A DNA stretch of 64,000 nt from Paracidovorax cattleyae (lineage in GTDB: Bacteria; Pseudomonadota; Gammaproteobacteria; Burkholderiales; Burkholderiaceae_C), in NCBI RefSeq assembly GCF_900104515.1, contig NZ_FNJL01000014.1:62001-126000 (forward strand), in the 5' to 3' direction. How positions within the stretch are numbered: the stretch's first letter is position 1; every line of letters begins with the position of its first letter. The notes beneath the pieces are model-generated. The model saw only the letters and a list, made by a program, of their open reading frames with translations. It searched no databases and was not told the origin of the DNA. Shown here one piece after another: positions 55,348-64,000 of this stretch. Made by a program: the position numbers and the translations under genes.

Positions 55348-57891
55348 ATGGTTTCGAAGGGCGGTGCTGAAGTGCGGCGCTGGGCCCTGTCGCTGCGCAC
55401 GGCCATCGCCGTGCCGTTCGCGGCACTCTTCATCGGCACCGTGGCACTGCAGGCGGTCACCCAGCACCGCCAGATCGATGCGCTGATCGACCAGGAAAGC
55501 GTGCGCCTGCTCGACGCCGTGACCCACACGGCCAGCGACCGCCTCGTGAACTTCCTGGCCACGCCGTTCCGGGTCCAGCGCAGCGTCGCGGACGCGATCG
55601 GACGCCACGGCCTCTACCACGCAGGCGACCTGCGCTCGATCCACGAATACCTGCGCGCCATCCTGGACGCCATCTATGCCGAAGAGCGGCAGATCGGCCT
55701 GCTGGGTTTCGGCGGGCGCGAGGGCGAATACACCGGCATGCGGCGCGAGGACGACGGCCGCCTGCGGCTGATCCTGCAGGACCGCAGCACCCATGGCCGG
55801 CTGCAGATATACGGACTGGACGGCAACGGCGCCGTCATCGCCTCTGAGGAGGGCTACGACCCGCGCAGCCGCCCGTGGTATGCGCCCGTCGTCGCCTCCG
55901 GCCAGTCGCGCTGGTCGGACATCTACACCCGCGCGGGCGAGCGCGCCGACGTGATCATCGCGGCCTCGTCCCCGGTCGTGTCCGAGGGGGAACTGGTGGG
56001 TGTGGTGCAGGCCGAGGTGCGGCTCGACACGCTGCAGCGCTTCCTGAGCAACGATCCCCTGCTGGGCCACGGCCATATCTTCGTGCTCGATGCCGAGGAC
56101 CGGCTGGTCGCGCAATCCGGCGAAGGCAGCGTGACGCTGCCCATGGCACCCGGCAGCCGCCAGTACGGCCGGCGGCTCGCCAGCCAGAGCACCAGCGAGG
56201 CGGTGCGCGCCGCGGCCCGGTTCCTGCCGCCGGGCCCGCAGGACGGAGGCGCCACGGCCTTCAGCTACCCCATGGGCGGCCAGCGGTACTTCGCCCGCGT
56301 GACGCCGTTCACCCACGTGCCCGGCCTGAACTGGCGCATCGTGGTCGCGCTGCCCGAGGCCGACCTGCTCGGCGACACGCGCGCGGCCTCCCGCCGGCTG
56401 CTGGTCGCCACCGCAGCCATCGCGGCGTTCGGCCTGCTGCTGGGGCTGTGGGCCATCCAGCGCATCGCCGCCCCGATCCTGCTCACGGCCAGGGCCGCGC
56501 AGCGCATGGCCCGCGGCGACTGGGACACGGAGCTGCGCATCACCAGCCCGCTGCGCGAGACCGGGACCCTGGTGCAGGCCTTCAACGACATGGCCGGGCG
56601 GCTGCGCCATTCGTTCGAGCAATTGCGCCGGCAGCTGCTGGGCGATCCGCTCACCGGCCTGCTCACGCGCCGCGGCCTGCTCGAGAAGGCCGACTGGCCG
56701 CATCCGCAGCGCGCCGTGCTCGTGCTGGCGGGCATCGACGCCTTCCGCGCGGTGAACGACAGCATGGGCCTGGACACGGGCGACCGGCTGCTGCAGGCCG
56801 CGGCGGACCGGCTGCGCGACTCCCTGTCCGCGACGGCGCTCGCCGCCCGGCTGGGCGGCGATGAATTCGCGCTCCTGTACCTGGCCAGCGACGCGGCCCC
56901 GCCGGCCGATGCCGGGCGGGCCATCCAGGACGTCTTCGCCCAGCCCTTCTCGGTGGGCGAGGACGAAGTGCAGCTGACCGTCTCCGTGGGAACCGTGTCC
57001 GGCACGCTGCCGAGCGGCCGGCTGGCGGACTGGCTGCGCAACGCGAGCAGCGCTCTCGGCGAAGCCAAGCGGATGGGCCGCGGCCAGTGCGTGCCCTTCA
57101 CGCCGGACATGATGGAGCGCTCCCTGGAGCACGTGCGCCTCGCCTCCGAACTGCGGCAGGCCCTGGAGCGCGGACAGTTCGTGCTGCACTACCAGCCGGT
57201 GGTGGAACTTTCCTCCGGCCGCACCATCGGCGCCGAGGCCCTGGTCCGCTGGAACAGCCCCACGCGCGGCCTGGTGCCGCCCGGCGTGTTCATTCCCGTG
57301 GCGGAAGCCTCGGACCTCATCCTGGGCCTCGGCGAATGGGTGCTGCGCGAGGCCACGCACGCCATCGCCGGGCGGCTGGCCCAGCTGCCGGACGACTTCG
57401 ACATCCACGTCAACGTCTCGGCCCGCCAGCTCATCCAGTCCGACTTCCAGGACACCCTGAAGCAGATCCTGCAGGACAGCGGCCTGCCGCCGGGGCACCT
57501 GACGCTGGAGCTCACCGAATCCGTGCTGCTGGAGGACGACGGCGTGACCCGCGCGCGGCTCGCGGCGATCCGCGCGCTGGGTGTGAAGATCGCCATCGAC
57601 GATTTCGGCACCGGCTATTCGTCGCTGGCCTACCTGGGCCGGCTGCCGTTCGACTGCCTGAAAGTGGACCAGCGTTTCGTGCGCAACCTGCTGCACTCGC
57701 CCCAGGACGAGGCCATCGTGATGGCCGTGCTCAGCATGGCCAGGGGCTTTGCCGTCTCCGTCGTGGCCGAAGGCGTGGAAACCGCCGACGAGGCCGCCCG
57801 CCTGCGGTCCATGGGCTGTGCGAACGCGCAGGGCTACCACTTCGGGCGACCGGCGCCGCTCGAGCACCTGCGCCTGTCCACGCCCCTCTGA
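55348..57891 (+). CDS. Membrane GGDEF-EAL c-di-GMP signalling protein
   Basis: 847 residues: membrane helix (AIAVPFAALFIGTVALQAV), periplasmic dCache-type sensor (about 35-340, with DPRSRPWYAPVVASGQSRWS), second helix (LLVATAAIAAFGLLLGLWAI), HAMP, GGDEF domain with intact GGDEF (about 505), and EAL domain with EALVRW (about 630), LELTESVLLEDD, IDDFGTGYSSLAYLGRLPF, KVDQRF and AEGVET. Both active sites look intact; the RxxD inhibitory site before GGDEF is absent. It probably degrades, and perhaps makes, c-di-GMP in response to an external small molecule. It stands alone. Confidence 0.93.
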   Translation: MVSKGGAEVRRWALSLRTAIAVPFAALFIGTVALQAVTQHRQIDALIDQESVRLLDAVTHTASDRLVNFLATPFRVQRSVADAIGRHGLYHAGDLRSIHEYLRAILDAIYAEERQIGLLGFGGREGEYTGMRREDDGRLRLILQDRSTHGRLQIYGLDGNGAVIASEEGYDPRSRPWYAPVVASGQSRWSDIYTRAGERADVIIAASSPVVSEGELVGVVQAEVRLDTLQRFLSNDPLLGHGHIFVLDAEDRLVAQSGEGSVTLPMAPGSRQYGRRLASQSTSEAVRAAARFLPPGPQDGGATAFSYPMGGQRYFARVTPFTHVPGLNWRIVVALPEADLLGDTRAASRRLLVATAAIAAFGLLLGLWAIQRIAAPILLTARAAQRMARGDWDTELRITSPLRETGTLVQAFNDMAGRLRHSFEQLRRQLLGDPLTGLLTRRGLLEKADWPHPQRAVLVLAGIDAFRAVNDSMGLDTGDRLLQAAADRLRDSLSATALAARLGGDEFALLYLASDAAPPADAGRAIQDVFAQPFSVGEDEVQLTVSVGTVSGTLPSGRLADWLRNASSALGEAKRMGRGQCVPFTPDMMERSLEHVRLASELRQALERGQFVLHYQPVVELSSGRTIGAEALVRWNSPTRGLVPPGVFIPVAEASDLILGLGEWVLREATHAIAGRLAQLPDDFDIHVNVSARQLIQSDFQDTLKQILQDSGLPPGHLTLELTESVLLEDDGVTRARLAAIRALGVKIAIDDFGTGYSSLAYLGRLPFDCLKVDQRFVRNLLHSPQDEAIVMAVLSMARGFAVSVVAEGVETADEAARLRSMGCANAQGYHFGRPAPLEHLRLSTPL

Positions 57892-57983
57892 CCGGCGGCC
57901 TCAGCCACCGCAATTAATCAGCGGCATTTTCCTGGAAAAGGAAATGGGTAAATACCCTGGAATATGCGCCTGCGGCGCGAAAC

Positions 57984-58649
57984 TCAGCGGAAGCGCGATT
58001 GCGGCACCACCTGCAATTCACCGTCGAGCGACCCCAGATACCCCGACAGGGCCTTGAGCTCGGCATGGGAGAACTGCTTGGCGATGCCCGCCATGATGGC
58101 GTTGGAGCGGCCCACGGTGGCCGCGGCGGGGCCGCCCGTCTTGTAGGCCTTGAGCGCGGCGAACAGGTAGTCGGGATGCTGGCCCGCGATCTTCGGGTAG
58201 GACGGATCGATGGGCTTGGAGAAGCTCTCCCCGTGGCAGGACACGCAGGCGCCCTTCTGCAGCAGCTGCGCCACCTGGGCGCCCGGCTCGCGCGAGGGCT
58301 TGGCGGGTGCGCCGCCCGGGCGGGCCTGGCCGGCGTAGTACGCGGCCACGTCGGCGATGTCCTGGTCGGAGAGCGAATCGGCGATGCCGCGCATGGTGGG
58401 GTGCCTGCGGTCGCCCTTCTTGTAGGCCTGCAGCGCCGAGGCGATGTAGCCGGCGTTCTGCCCGGAGATCATGGGCACCTTGTACACCTCGGGGAAGCTC
58501 GCCTGGTAGCCCGGGATGCCGTGGCAGCCGATGCACATGGCGATCTTGCCCTCCCCGGCCTTCGCGTCTCCCTTGACGTCCTGGGCATGCGCCGCGGCGG
58601 TCACGCAAGCGACAGCGACGGCGAATATCGTGGTCAACTTCTTGTTCAT
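57984..58649 (-). CDS. Dihaem cytochrome c (c4 type)
   Basis: 221 residues with a signal peptide (LTTIFAVAVACVTAAAHA) and two cytochrome c domains: CIGCH (about residue 50) with distal Met in PTMRGIADSL, and CVSCH (about 140) with Met in NAIMAGIAKQ. The two-domain layout and length are those of cytochrome c4, a periplasmic electron donor to terminal oxidases. A TATAAT on the minus strand (58699-58704) lies 50 bp upstream and suits a promoter. It is divergent to the MoxR gene. Confidence 0.9.
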   Translation of the reverse strand: MNKKLTTIFAVAVACVTAAAHAQDVKGDAKAGEGKIAMCIGCHGIPGYQASFPEVYKVPMISGQNAGYIASALQAYKKGDRRHPTMRGIADSLSDQDIADVAAYYAGQARPGGAPAKPSREPGAQVAQLLQKGACVSCHGESFSKPIDPSYPKIAGQHPDYLFAALKAYKTGGPAAATVGRSNAIMAGIAKQFSHAELKALSGYLGSLDGELQVVPQSRFR

Positions 58650-58758
58650 TTTGCGCGCACAATCCAATGGAGTTTGTCGGTGCTCGGGGGCCAAAATGAT
58701 TATAGCCAGCGCCCCTTCCGGCCATTTATCAACGATTACCCTCACCGCCCGCCACGCC

Positions 58759-59613
58759 ATGAAATTCCAAGGTTCCGAAAGTTATGTCGCCACGCCGGAC
58801 CTCAAGCTCGCGGTGAACGCAGCCATCACCCTGCAGCGCCCGCTGCTGGTCAAGGGCGAGCCGGGCACCGGCAAGACCCTGCTGGCCGAGGAGGTGGCAC
58901 GCACCCTCGGACTGCCGCTGATGCAGTGGCACATCAAGTCCACCACCAAGGCGCAGCAGGGCCTCTACGAATACGACGCCGTGAGCCGGCTGCGCGACAG
59001 CCAGCTGGGCGACGCGGACAGCAGCGAGCGCGTGAAGGACATCCGCAACTACATCGTGCAGGGCGTGCTCTGGCAGGCCTTCACCGCCGACCAGCCCGTG
59101 GCGCTGCTGATCGACGAGATCGACAAGGCCGACATCGAATTCCCCAACGACCTGCTGCGCGAGCTCGACCGCATGGAGTTCTACTGCTACGAGACGCGCG
59201 AGCTGATCCGCGCGAAGCACCGCCCGCTGGTCTTCATCACGTCGAACAACGAGAAGGAACTGCCCGACGCCTTCCTGCGCCGCTGCTTCTTCCACTACAT
59301 CCGCTTCCCCGACGCGGACACCATGCGCCAGATCGTGGCCGTGCACTTCCCCGCGCTCAAGAGCGAACTGCTCACCGCGGCAATGAAAACCTTCTACGAC
59401 GTGCGCAACCTGCCCGGCCTCAAGAAGAAGCCCTCCACCAGCGAACTGATCGACTGGCTCAAGCTGCTGGTGGCGGAAGACATTCCCCTGTCGGCACTGC
59501 AGAGCGCGGACGACAAGGTCTCCATCCCGCCGCTCGTGGGCGCGCTGCTCAAGAACGAACAGGACGTGAGCCTGTTCGAGAAGCTGGTGTTCATGAATCA
59601 GCGCAACCGCTGA
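58759..59613 (+). CDS. MoxR-family AAA+ ATPase
   Basis: 284 residues. Walker A GEPGTGKT (about residue 36), Walker B ALLIDEIDKAD, sensor I FITSNNEKELPDAFLRRC. The family acts as a chaperone with VWA proteins in assembling metal- or cofactor-containing complexes. Here the VWA partner is encoded two genes downstream. The ATG is at 58759; the frame extends upstream but over the promoter. Confidence 0.92.
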   Translation: MKFQGSESYVATPDLKLAVNAAITLQRPLLVKGEPGTGKTLLAEEVARTLGLPLMQWHIKSTTKAQQGLYEYDAVSRLRDSQLGDADSSERVKDIRNYIVQGVLWQAFTADQPVALLIDEIDKADIEFPNDLLRELDRMEFYCYETRELIRAKHRPLVFITSNNEKELPDAFLRRCFFHYIRFPDADTMRQIVAVHFPALKSELLTAAMKTFYDVRNLPGLKKKPSTSELIDWLKLLVAEDIPLSALQSADDKVSIPPLVGALLKNEQDVSLFEKLVFMNQRNR

Positions 59614-59629
59614 CCCGGGAGCGGACGCC

Positions 59630-60256
59630 ATGGCCTTCGTCGAACCCGTCATCCTGCAGGACCGCGGCATCCGCCTGGAGCCGCTCGCACTCGCCCATGA
59701 AGCCGGCCTCGCCGCCGCCGCGGCCGATGGACAGCTGTGGACGCTGCGCGTCACCTCCGTGCCCGAGCCCGCGAACACCCGCGCCTACATCGAGGCCGCG
59801 CTGGAGGGCCGCGCCCAGGGCCACCGCTTCGCCTTTGCGGTCATCGAGGAGGCCAGCGGCGAGGTGCTGGGCACCACCAGCTACCACGACATCCTGCCCG
59901 CGGTGAAGCGCGTGGAGATCGGCTGGACGTGGTACGCCCGGCGCGTGCAGCGCACCCACGTGAACACCACGGCCAAGCTGCTCATGATGGGCCACGCCTT
60001 CGACACCCTGGGCTGCCACGTCGTGGGCTGGCGCACCGACAACTTCAACTTCGCCTCGCAGCGCGCCATCGAGCGCCTGGGCGCGAGGAAGGACGGCGTG
60101 CTCCGCGGCCACGCGCTGCGCCGCGACGGCACCATCCGCGACACGGTGATGTACAGCCTGCGCGCCGGCGAATGGCCCGAGACGAAAGCCCACCTGCTCT
60201 ACCTGCTGGAGCGCCACCAGACGGCGGCGGCAGGCGCGGGTGCCTCCGCGGCCTGA
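59630..60256 (+). CDS. GNAT-family N-acetyltransferase
   Basis: 208 residues, RimJ/RimL-like GNAT fold: GIRLEPLALAHEAGLAAAAA at the start, RVEIGWTWYARRVQRTHVNT and LLMMGHAFDTLGCHVVGWRT (the acetyl-CoA region), then NFASQRAIERLGARKDG with the conserved Asn. The substrate is unknown; it could be a protein N-terminus or small amine. It lies 16 bp after the moxR stop and 44 bp before the VWA gene, so it appears part of the same operon, which is not a usual component. Confidence 0.88.
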   Translation: MAFVEPVILQDRGIRLEPLALAHEAGLAAAAADGQLWTLRVTSVPEPANTRAYIEAALEGRAQGHRFAFAVIEEASGEVLGTTSYHDILPAVKRVEIGWTWYARRVQRTHVNTTAKLLMMGHAFDTLGCHVVGWRTDNFNFASQRAIERLGARKDGVLRGHALRRDGTIRDTVMYSLRAGEWPETKAHLLYLLERHQTAAAGAGASAA

Positions 60257-60300
60257 CGCGGAACGTACGCACGCGCGAAAAGCCACGAGGACGCACCGGC

Positions 60301-61488
60301 ATGCTGATCGACTTCTTTTACGCACTGCGCGCCGGCCAGCTGCCGGTGTCGGTGAAGGAATACCTCGCCCTGCTGGAGGCGCTGGATGCAGGCGTCGTCG
60401 GCCCGAAATCCGAGGACGGCTGGAACCTCGACGATTTCTACCACCTCGCGCGCACCGTGCTCGTCAAGGACGAGAAGCACTTCGACAAGTTCGACCGCGC
60501 GTTCGGCGCCTACTTCAAGGGCGTCGAGATGGTGGCCGACTTCCGCAAGGAGGTGCCCGCCGACTGGCTGCGTCAGATCCTGGAGCGAGAACTCACGCCC
60601 GAGCAGAAGGCCGCCATCGAGAAGATGGGCTGGGACGAGCTCATGGACACGCTGAAGAAACGCCTGGAAGAGCAGAAGGAGCGCCACGAGGGCGGCAGCA
60701 AGTGGATCGGCACGGGCGGTACCAGCCCCTTCGGCCACGGCGGGTACAACCCGCAGGGCGTGCGCATCGGCGGCGCCGGCAAGAACCGGAGCGCCGTGAA
60801 GGTGTGGGAGCAGCGCGCCTACCGCGACTACGACGACACCCAGGAGCTCGGTACGCGCAACATCAAGGTCGCCCTGCGGCGGCTGCGGCGCTTCGCGCGC
60901 GAGGGCAACGACCTGGAGCTGGACCTGCCGGACACCATCCGCAGCACGGCCGCCAACGCCGGATACCTCGACATCAAGATGGTGCCCGAGCGCCACAACA
61001 ACGCGCGCGTGCTGCTGCTCATGGACGTGGGCGGCACCATGGACGAACACGTGCAGCGCGTGGAGGAGCTGTTCTCCGCGGTCAAGAGCGAGTTCAAGCA
61101 CCTGGAGTTCTACTACTTCCACAACTGCGTCTATGACTACATGTGGAAGAACAACCGGCGCCGCTTCGCGGAGAAGTTCCCCACCTGGGACATCATCCGC
61201 AAGTACAACCGCGACTACAAGCTGATCTTCGTGGGCGATGCGACCATGAGCCCCTACGAGATCGTGCAGCCCGGCGGCAGCGTCGAATACCACAACGAGG
61301 AGCCCGGGGCCGAGTGGCTGCAGCGGCTCACCCACGCCTTCCCGAAACACGCCTGGATCAACCCCGAACCGCAGGGCGTCTGGCAGTACCGGCAAAGTAT
61401 CGGCCTCATCCTACAGTTGCTGGGGGGTCGGATGTACCCTTTGTCCCTCAAAGGTCTCGAGGAGACCATGCGGCTGCTGTCAAAATAA
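60301..61488 (+). CDS. VWA-domain CoxE-like protein
   Basis: 395 residues. The N-terminal helical half (LIDFFYALRAGQLPVSVKEY) and the C-terminal VWA domain match CoxE-like partners of MoxR ATPases. The MIDAS sequence reads MDVGGTMDEH, that is, D-x-G-G-T in place of the canonical D-x-S-x-S, with the later Thr/Asp positions near YKLIFVGDATMSPYE. Together with MoxR it is likely to help activate or assemble another protein; the client is not evident. The start is ATG at 60301. Confidence 0.88.
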   Translation: MLIDFFYALRAGQLPVSVKEYLALLEALDAGVVGPKSEDGWNLDDFYHLARTVLVKDEKHFDKFDRAFGAYFKGVEMVADFRKEVPADWLRQILERELTPEQKAAIEKMGWDELMDTLKKRLEEQKERHEGGSKWIGTGGTSPFGHGGYNPQGVRIGGAGKNRSAVKVWEQRAYRDYDDTQELGTRNIKVALRRLRRFAREGNDLELDLPDTIRSTAANAGYLDIKMVPERHNNARVLLLMDVGGTMDEHVQRVEELFSAVKSEFKHLEFYYFHNCVYDYMWKNNRRRFAEKFPTWDIIRKYNRDYKLIFVGDATMSPYEIVQPGGSVEYHNEEPGAEWLQRLTHAFPKHAWINPEPQGVWQYRQSIGLILQLLGGRMYPLSLKGLEETMRLLSK

Positions 61489-61493
61489 ACTTC

Positions 61494-63383
61494 ATGCCCA
61501 GCCTGACTACAGCGCCGGCCCGTTGGCCGGCGTTGCTGCTTCTGAGTCTCGTGGCGCTCCAGGGCTGCAGCCTGCTGCCCGGCGCCCGCGACAAGGCGGA
61601 CAGCGACGACAACACCGCCACCCTCGCCTCCGACGCCGGAGAAGCCGGAAGCGGCGCCGATGCCTTCACGCTCGACGTGCGCGGCCCCGACGCCGTGCGC
61701 GAAATGCTCCAGCGCCACATGGAGCTGCAGCGCTTCCGCAAGCTTCCCGACCTGCAGGCCAGCGAACTCTCCCGTCTGCTTGGCGCGGCCGACGCCAATG
61801 CCCGCGAGCTGCTGGGCACCATGGGGTACTTCAGCCCCACGCTCACCATCTCGCTCAAGGAAACGCCCGGCGGCCCCGCGCCCCGGTCCATCACCGTGGA
61901 CGTGGAACCCGGTCCGCGCACGCAGGTCGCCGCGGCCGACATCGCCTTCACCGGCCCGGAGGCCGAATCGCCGGACTTCGCGCGCCGCCAGGAGCGCATC
62001 CAGCGCTCCTGGTCGCTGCAGCCCGGCCAACCCTTCACGCAGGATGCCTGGGACGGCGCCAAGGCCGACGGCCTGCGCCAGTTGCAGGTCCGCCGCTACC
62101 CCACGGCGCGCATCGACGCGAGCCGCGCGGAGATCGACGCCGACCGCAGCGAGGCCGGGCTGAGCGTCACCTATGCCCCGGGCCCGCCCTACCGCTTCGG
62201 CGCGCTGCGCGTGCAGGGCGCGCACCGCTACGACCCCGACGGCGCGCGCCGCATCGCGCGCCTGCCCACCGGCTCGGACTACTCCGAGAAGGAACTGCTG
62301 GACGCGCAGGCACGCCTGGCCAGCAGCGGCTACTACGACGCGGTGTTCCTCGCCCTCGACACCGACGGCACCGATCCGCAGGCCGCGCCCGTCACCGCGC
62401 AGGTGCGCGAGGCGCCGCTGCAGAAGGTGGTGTTCGGCGTCGGCATCTCCACCGACACGGGCGCGCGCCTGAGCGTGGACCACATCCACAACCGCCTGCC
62501 CGGCATCGGCTGGCGCGCCGTGAGCAAGGTCACGATCGACCAGAAGACGCGCCTGCTGTCCACCGAATGGACGGCACTGCCCGAAGAGAGCGGCTGGCGC
62601 TGGTTCGGCGGTGCGCAGGTGCAGCGCGAGGAAACCGGCAGCTACGACACCGACAGCGTGCGCCTGCGCGGCGGCCGCACGAAAAGCATCGGGCACATCG
62701 ACCGCAGCTACTTCCTGCAGTACGACGACTCCAAGAGCCGCGGCCCGTCGGCGCCGCCCTCCAGCAACGCCATCAGCGCCAACTACGGCTGGACGGGCCG
62801 CTATTTCAACAACGACACCTCGCCCACGCGCGGCTACGGCCTCGCGGCCGAACTGGGCGTGGGCACCACGCTGCGGCCCGAGCGCGATCCGTTCGTGCGT
62901 ACGCGCGTGCGCTGGCAGTCGTTCCTCCCGCTGGGCCGCGTGGACATGGGCGAGGGCATCGTGCGCTCCAGCCGGCTCTCACTGCGCGCCGAGGGCGGCG
63001 CGGTGATCGCCCGCCAGGGCGCGGACATCCCGGTCACCCAGCTGTTCCTCACGGGCGGCGACACCACCGTGCGCGGCTACGGCTACCGCAAGATCGGCGC
63101 GCGCACCGAGAACGACACCCTCTACGGCGGCCGCTACCTCGCGGTGGGCAGCGTGGAATGGCAGCGCCCCATCACCCTGCGCGGCAACCGCACCGACTTC
63201 GAGAGCGCCGTGTTCGTGGATGCCGGCGCCGTGGCCGACCGCTGGGGCGACTTCGATCCGCGCGTGGGCGTGGGCGCCGGCCTGCGCTGGCGCAGCCCCG
63301 TGGGCCCGCTGCAGGCCGACGTCGCCTACGGCGTGCAGGCCAAGGCCCTGCGGCTGCACCTGCGCCTGGGCTTCAGCTTCTGA
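61494..63383 (+). CDS. tamA: Outer-membrane translocation and assembly protein TamA
   Basis: 629 residues. Lipobox-like LVALQGC follows an N-terminal helix. POTRA domains cover about 60-310, then an Omp85 beta-barrel with the diagnostic GGDTTVRGYGYRKIG motif and the final aromatic residue (LRLGFSF). TamA works with TamB to insert autotransporters and to move lipids to the outer membrane. The start at 61494 is 5 bp after the VWA stop; tamB follows after 31 bp. Confidence 0.92.
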   Translation: MPSLTTAPARWPALLLLSLVALQGCSLLPGARDKADSDDNTATLASDAGEAGSGADAFTLDVRGPDAVREMLQRHMELQRFRKLPDLQASELSRLLGAADANARELLGTMGYFSPTLTISLKETPGGPAPRSITVDVEPGPRTQVAAADIAFTGPEAESPDFARRQERIQRSWSLQPGQPFTQDAWDGAKADGLRQLQVRRYPTARIDASRAEIDADRSEAGLSVTYAPGPPYRFGALRVQGAHRYDPDGARRIARLPTGSDYSEKELLDAQARLASSGYYDAVFLALDTDGTDPQAAPVTAQVREAPLQKVVFGVGISTDTGARLSVDHIHNRLPGIGWRAVSKVTIDQKTRLLSTEWTALPEESGWRWFGGAQVQREETGSYDTDSVRLRGGRTKSIGHIDRSYFLQYDDSKSRGPSAPPSSNAISANYGWTGRYFNNDTSPTRGYGLAAELGVGTTLRPERDPFVRTRVRWQSFLPLGRVDMGEGIVRSSRLSLRAEGGAVIARQGADIPVTQLFLTGGDTTVRGYGYRKIGARTENDTLYGGRYLAVGSVEWQRPITLRGNRTDFESAVFVDAGAVADRWGDFDPRVGVGAGLRWRSPVGPLQADVAYGVQAKALRLHLRLGFSF

Positions 63384-63414
63384 CCGGCTCCGGCCGCATT
63401 TTTCTCGCGATCCG

Positions 63415-64000
63415 ATGGCCACGCACCAGACCCCGAACCCCTACGCCGCCGCTGCGGCCCCGCCACCCCGCCCGCGCCGGCGGCGGGCCCTGCGCATCAC
63501 GCTCTGGTCCTTCGCCAGCCTCATCGCGCTGCTGTTCGTGCTGGTCGCTGCCGCCTGGTGGTGGACCGGTACCGGCAACTCCCTGGCCACCGCACTCGCC
63601 CAGGCCGCGCGCCATCTGCCGGCCGGCCAGACCCTGGAAACCCGCGACGTCTCCGGCTCGGTGCGCGCGGGCGGGCAGATCGGCTGGCTGCGCTGGAGCA
63701 GCCCCACCCTCGTGGTGGAAGTGCAGGACGCGCGCATCGGCTGGAACCTGCCGCCGCTGCTGCAGCGCGAACTCTCCCTGGGCGAAGTGCATGCCGCGCG
63801 CATCGTCGCCACGCCGCGGACGCCCGCGGAGCCCGAGCCTGACAAGCCGGTGCAGCCCCTGGAACAGCTGGTGCTGCCGCTGCGCATCGACATTCCCCTG
63901 CGCGTCGATGAAATCACCTGGGCCGCCGCCAGCCCCGTCACCGTGCGCAACCTCGCCGGCCGCTACCGCTTCGACGGCGACCAGCACAGCGCCACGCTCG
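63415..64000 (+). CDS. tamB: TamB translocation/assembly protein, N-terminal part
   Basis: The frame is open at the right edge; 195 residues are visible. A Pro/Arg-rich cytoplasmic start is followed by one membrane helix (IALLFVLVAAAWWWTGTGN) and the beginning of the long beta-helix (DVSGSVRAGGQIGWLRWSSP; LGEVHAARIVATPRTPAEPE), as in TamB/AsmA-like inner-membrane proteins. Its place after tamA supports the call. TamB spans the periplasm and contacts TamA. Confidence 0.9.
   Translation, partial: MATHQTPNPYAAAAAPPPRPRRRRALRITLWSFASLIALLFVLVAAAWWWTGTGNSLATALAQAARHLPAGQTLETRDVSGSVRAGGQIGWLRWSSPTLVVEVQDARIGWNLPPLLQRELSLGEVHAARIVATPRTPAEPEPDKPVQPLEQLVLPLRIDIPLRVDEITWAAASPVTVRNLAGRYRFDGDQHSATL

Noticed and set aside
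57892-57983. Short TTTCC/GGAAA inverted repeat as a terminator for the GGDEF-EAL gene
   Set aside because: The stem is only five pairs and there is no T-run; not enough to call.

Overview
The window is high-GC (roughly two-thirds G+C by eye), densely coded DNA of Burkholderiales type. The cta (cytochrome c oxidase) gene order, the many Bug-family binding proteins, the NicR/PcaR-controlled aromatic catabolism and a perfect PIP box (the HrpX-class type III regulon signal) together suggest a plant-associated Comamonadaceae bacterium, most likely an Acidovorax. This is an inference from gene content; no database was searched. I see no rRNA, tRNA, CRISPR array or insertion sequence.

Layout. 0-8.8 kb: end of a FAD/NAD(P)-binding protein, a TSUP exporter, a hemerythrin-like protein, a decayed chemoreceptor, a MATE transporter, a marC remnant, rpoH behind a CIRCE-like element, a Bug protein, and a small Rossmann protein next to an Fnr-type regulator. 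8.9-18.6 kb: aa3/caa3-type cytochrome c oxidase structural and assembly genes on the minus strand (ctaC, ctaD, a 36-residue assembly peptide, ctaG, a DUF2970 protein, ctaE, then SURF1, a membrane protein, ctaA, ctaB, sco). One small twin-membrane-segment gene lies on the plus strand between ctaE and SURF1. 19-28 kb: housekeeping and regulatory genes (BioC-like, ComF, TrmL, LysR, DUF4148, MaoC, ParA, LysE, CPA2 antiporter) and two truncated convergent remnants.

28.2-42.1 kb is a complete nicotinate-to-fumarate pathway in two divergent arms. The minus arm is nicC-nicA-cytochrome subunit-nicT-nicR; the plus arm is nicE-nicD-nicX-nicF-Mo subunit-xdhC. Nicotinate dehydrogenase is unusual: the intact molybdopterin subunit and the tri-haem cytochrome subunit are separate genes in opposite arms, and the cytochrome gene keeps a shrunken second Mo-type domain. 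The divergent promoter holds a cluster of GTGCAT half-sites and two FNR-like boxes.

42.1-51.8 kb is a 3-oxoadipate cluster (pcaI, pcaJ, pcaF, pcaD, catC-like) with a cyclase-family hydrolase, a YciI-like protein, an SDR, a fatty-acid-type transporter and a Bug protein. It diverges from a PcaR-type IclR gene. No ring-cleavage gene is present.

51.87-54.77 kb carries a perfect PIP box, a protein that looks like a tandem-duplicated type III chaperone, and a 607-residue candidate type III effector. 54.8-64 kb: DUF1841, a GGDEF-EAL protein, a c4-type cytochrome, a MoxR-GNAT-VWA operon, and TamA followed by the start of TamB. Three copies of a structured intergenic repeat (15.5, 36.8, 45.0 kb) each sit directly behind a stop codon, in the same orientation relative to the upstream gene.
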